The translations under genes and the position numbers were made by a program. DNA of 64,000 bases, taken from an uncultured Draconibacterium sp. Lineage in GTDB: Bacteria > Bacteroidota > Bacteroidia > Bacteroidales > Prolixibacteraceae. Below the pieces are notes generated by a model. It did not search any database. It worked only from the letters and a program-made list of their open reading frames with translations, and had not been told where the DNA came from. Positions 62,528 to 64,000 of the stretch are shown here, in pieces (the first letter of the stretch is position 1; each line of letters starts with the position of its first letter). The stretch covers positions 139,501-203,500 of the forward strand of contig NZ_OY771647.1 in the NCBI RefSeq assembly GCF_963674925.1, in the 5' to 3' direction.

Positions 62528-64000
62528 ATGAAAAACTTTACTTATCCGGGAGTAATACTTCCCGACCATTTAATCAGGAAAGCCGGCAGCACTATTGCTT
62601 TGTTGCTGGCTTTTATTTTTCTGCTGCCTGTTTGGGCAAGCGCAGAGAGGATCTATCCCGATATGTCGGTTCAGATTTCATCGGGCGGATCAGACTATGC
62701 ACTCACCTTCACTTATAGCGGCGCTGGAGTTGTTAGTTGTACTGAAGCTGTTGTTCACAGGTTTGATATCTATAAAAACACTGATAGCAACAGTTCAAAA
62801 ACGATTAGTGGTAGCGGCAGTAAATCCAGCGGTACCATTACTTATGTGGCAGGTCCAAATAATTCAGGATACTGGGGCTTACGTTATCAGGAATCTGAAG
62901 ACTGTAGTTTGGCCTGGTGTAACTGTGTGGAATGGGTATGGAGTGGTTATCCCAGAGCAAACAGTTCAGGCGACAGAGGTAGCGGATATAGTGTTTTAAC
63001 ATACGCAGCTACAGCTGCAATAAAATCTCCTACCGGAATAACTGCCTCTGATCAGGAATATTTTGAAAAGATTATTTTGAGCTGGTCGAAAGGAACCGAT
63101 ATTCCGGATGCAAACGTTGGTTACAATATTTACAGGGGAACGACGACCGGTAACGGAGCATTAATTGCCCAGGTTGCAGGAGATGTTCGCACCTGGACCG
63201 ATGAAACAATTGTTCCGAACGATGTATATTATTACTGGGTAACCACCTTTACCGACGATTGGGGAAATCACGAATCACCAAGAAATAGTTCTAATGCCGT
63301 ACTTGGAAAAGCAAAAACTTTTAACGTTAATGCATCCGACGGAACGTATACTAACCGTGTGAAAGTAGAATGGGACGACTTGTCGGATTTTGCAGAGGAA
63401 TTGCGTATTGAGCGCAGTGTACCGGAAAGCAGCCAAAAGGAAGAGCTGGCGATTTTAAGCAAAAACGCCCAGGCATACAGCGACGATGGTGCCATTCCTG
63501 GTTACAAGCATACCTATTATGTAACACCAATTCACGCAACACGCACCTTCCCTACCCTTAACGACGATGGATACTCGAAACCAAACGGAACCATTAAAGG
63601 TACCGTTAAGTCGGTGTTAAGTGTTGGAGTAGAAGGCGTGAGTGTTTGTGCGATTCCGGTAACTCCAAATTTACCGGCTGGAGCACTGACCGTTCCTTCG
63701 GGAGGCTATTGTACCACTACCGATGTGGACGGGTATTACGAAATACGAAACATTTACTATTACGATGAAGCCGAATTTATCGTGGTACCATACAAAGACG
63801 GACCAAACGGACCACATATTTTTACGCCCGATACCATAACCCGTGTACTCGATCTGAATTCGAAACTCAGTTCAGGAGCCAACTTTACCGATGAGAGTGT
63901 TTTCTCTATGGCCGGTAGAGTTGTGTATCCAAAATCAACCGCAGCCGAATGCGGTGTGCCTGAGGTTGAAATTCTGATTAACGGAGAAAGCAGGGGAATA
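62528..64000 (+). CDS. Large secreted Fn3/carboxypeptidase-regulatory-domain protein, N-terminal part (partial)
   Basis: The frame is open from ATG 62528 to the window end (491 codons), so the protein is longer. The N-terminus has a late signal peptide (about 18-39; AGSTIALLLAFIFLLPVWASA). Then come a Cys-containing beta domain (WCNCVEWVW region), a fibronectin type III domain (~165-255; ITASDQEYFEKIILSW, YYYWVTTFTD), a second Fn3-like domain (~258-350; TNRVKVEWDDL), and a carboxypeptidase regulatory-like domain (~350-450; GTIKGTVKSVLSVGVEGVSV, DVDGYYEIRN), with another starting at the edge. It is probably an outer-surface or type IX-secreted adhesin. The C-terminal sorting signal lies outside the window. 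Confidence 0.85.
   Translation, partial: MKNFTYPGVILPDHLIRKAGSTIALLLAFIFLLPVWASAERIYPDMSVQISSGGSDYALTFTYSGAGVVSCTEAVVHRFDIYKNTDSNSSKTISGSGSKSSGTITYVAGPNNSGYWGLRYQESEDCSLAWCNCVEWVWSGYPRANSSGDRGSGYSVLTYAATAAIKSPTGITASDQEYFEKIILSWSKGTDIPDANVGYNIYRGTTTGNGALIAQVAGDVRTWTDETIVPNDVYYYWVTTFTDDWGNHESPRNSSNAVLGKAKTFNVNASDGTYTNRVKVEWDDLSDFAEELRIERSVPESSQKEELAILSKNAQAYSDDGAIPGYKHTYYVTPIHATRTFPTLNDDGYSKPNGTIKGTVKSVLSVGVEGVSVCAIPVTPNLPAGALTVPSGGYCTTTDVDGYYEIRNIYYYDEAEFIVVPYKDGPNGPHIFTPDTITRVLDLNSKLSSGANFTDESVFSMAGRVVYPKSTAAECGVPEVEILINGESRGI

Noticed and set aside
1..64000. tRNA, rRNA or tmRNA genes
   Set aside because: No cloverleaf-like or rRNA-like conserved segment was recognised by eye; a tRNAscan or Infernal run would be decisive.
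1..64000. Complete insertion sequence or prophage
   Set aside because: No transposase, integrase or phage structural gene is present; the repeats are short and lack any enzyme.

Overview
The window is chromosomal DNA of a Bacteroidota bacterium. It has SusC/SusD pairs, lipoproteins whose lipobox cysteine is followed by acidic or polar residues, TAnnTTTG-type -7 promoter elements, almost no Shine-Dalgarno sequences, and a Y_Y_Y/LuxR hybrid regulator. The gene set and the palindromic intergenic repeats fit a free-living or marine member of the Marinilabiliales (Prolixibacteraceae-like). That placement is an inference; no rRNA or tRNA gene was seen to confirm it.

Layout. (1) 1-5562: the 3' part of a SusC/SusD operon followed by DUF4843, PKD-like and TlpA-type thioredoxin lipoproteins. 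It has no glycoside hydrolase, so its substrate is unclear. (2) 5594-24350: a complete polysaccharide utilisation locus (PUL). A membrane-anchored regulator is read away from SusC, SusD, a double-LamG surface lipoprotein, two tandem GH144-type glucanases, a GH43-like/F5-8C/Fn3 enzyme, a GH3 beta-glucosidase and a sulfatase. Two GH144-type enzymes plus a GH3 suggest beta-1,2-glucan as a substrate; the GH43-like enzyme and the sulfatase do not fit a plain glucan. (3) 24405-39834: mostly housekeeping and envelope genes: an orphan membrane-fusion protein, a YgjP-type metalloprotease, TrkH, dGTPase, an XRE regulator, an AIM24-like protein, an rRNA pseudouridine synthase, an ECF sigma factor with a membrane partner, GlmM, MgsA, and a CBM9 protein next to a TIM-barrel hydrolase. 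(4) 39835-46665: an accessory stretch. It holds a queuosine-precursor transporter with a possible preQ1-type leader, four small envelope or unknown genes on the minus strand, and many palindromic repeats, including a 7-unit 42-bp tandem array. (5) 45069-62527: MFS exporter, desaturase, S9 peptidase, aspartate kinase, a second orphan adaptor, regulatory-domain proteins, coiled-coil lipoprotein, exported peroxiredoxin, ValS and Amt. (6) 62528-64000: the start of a large secreted Fn3/carboxypeptidase-regulatory-domain protein cut by the window edge.

How the genes work together is clearest in the PUL. The regulator would sense an oligosaccharide in the periplasm. SusC/SusD and the LamG lipoprotein would bind and import glucan. 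The GH144-type enzymes would cut the chain, GH3 would release glucose, and the GH43-like enzyme and sulfatase would remove decorations. The most unusual non-coding features are the preQ1-like leader at 40114, the 42-bp tandem array at 44474, and a dispersed 120-bp element present in opposite orientations at 36790 and 51681.
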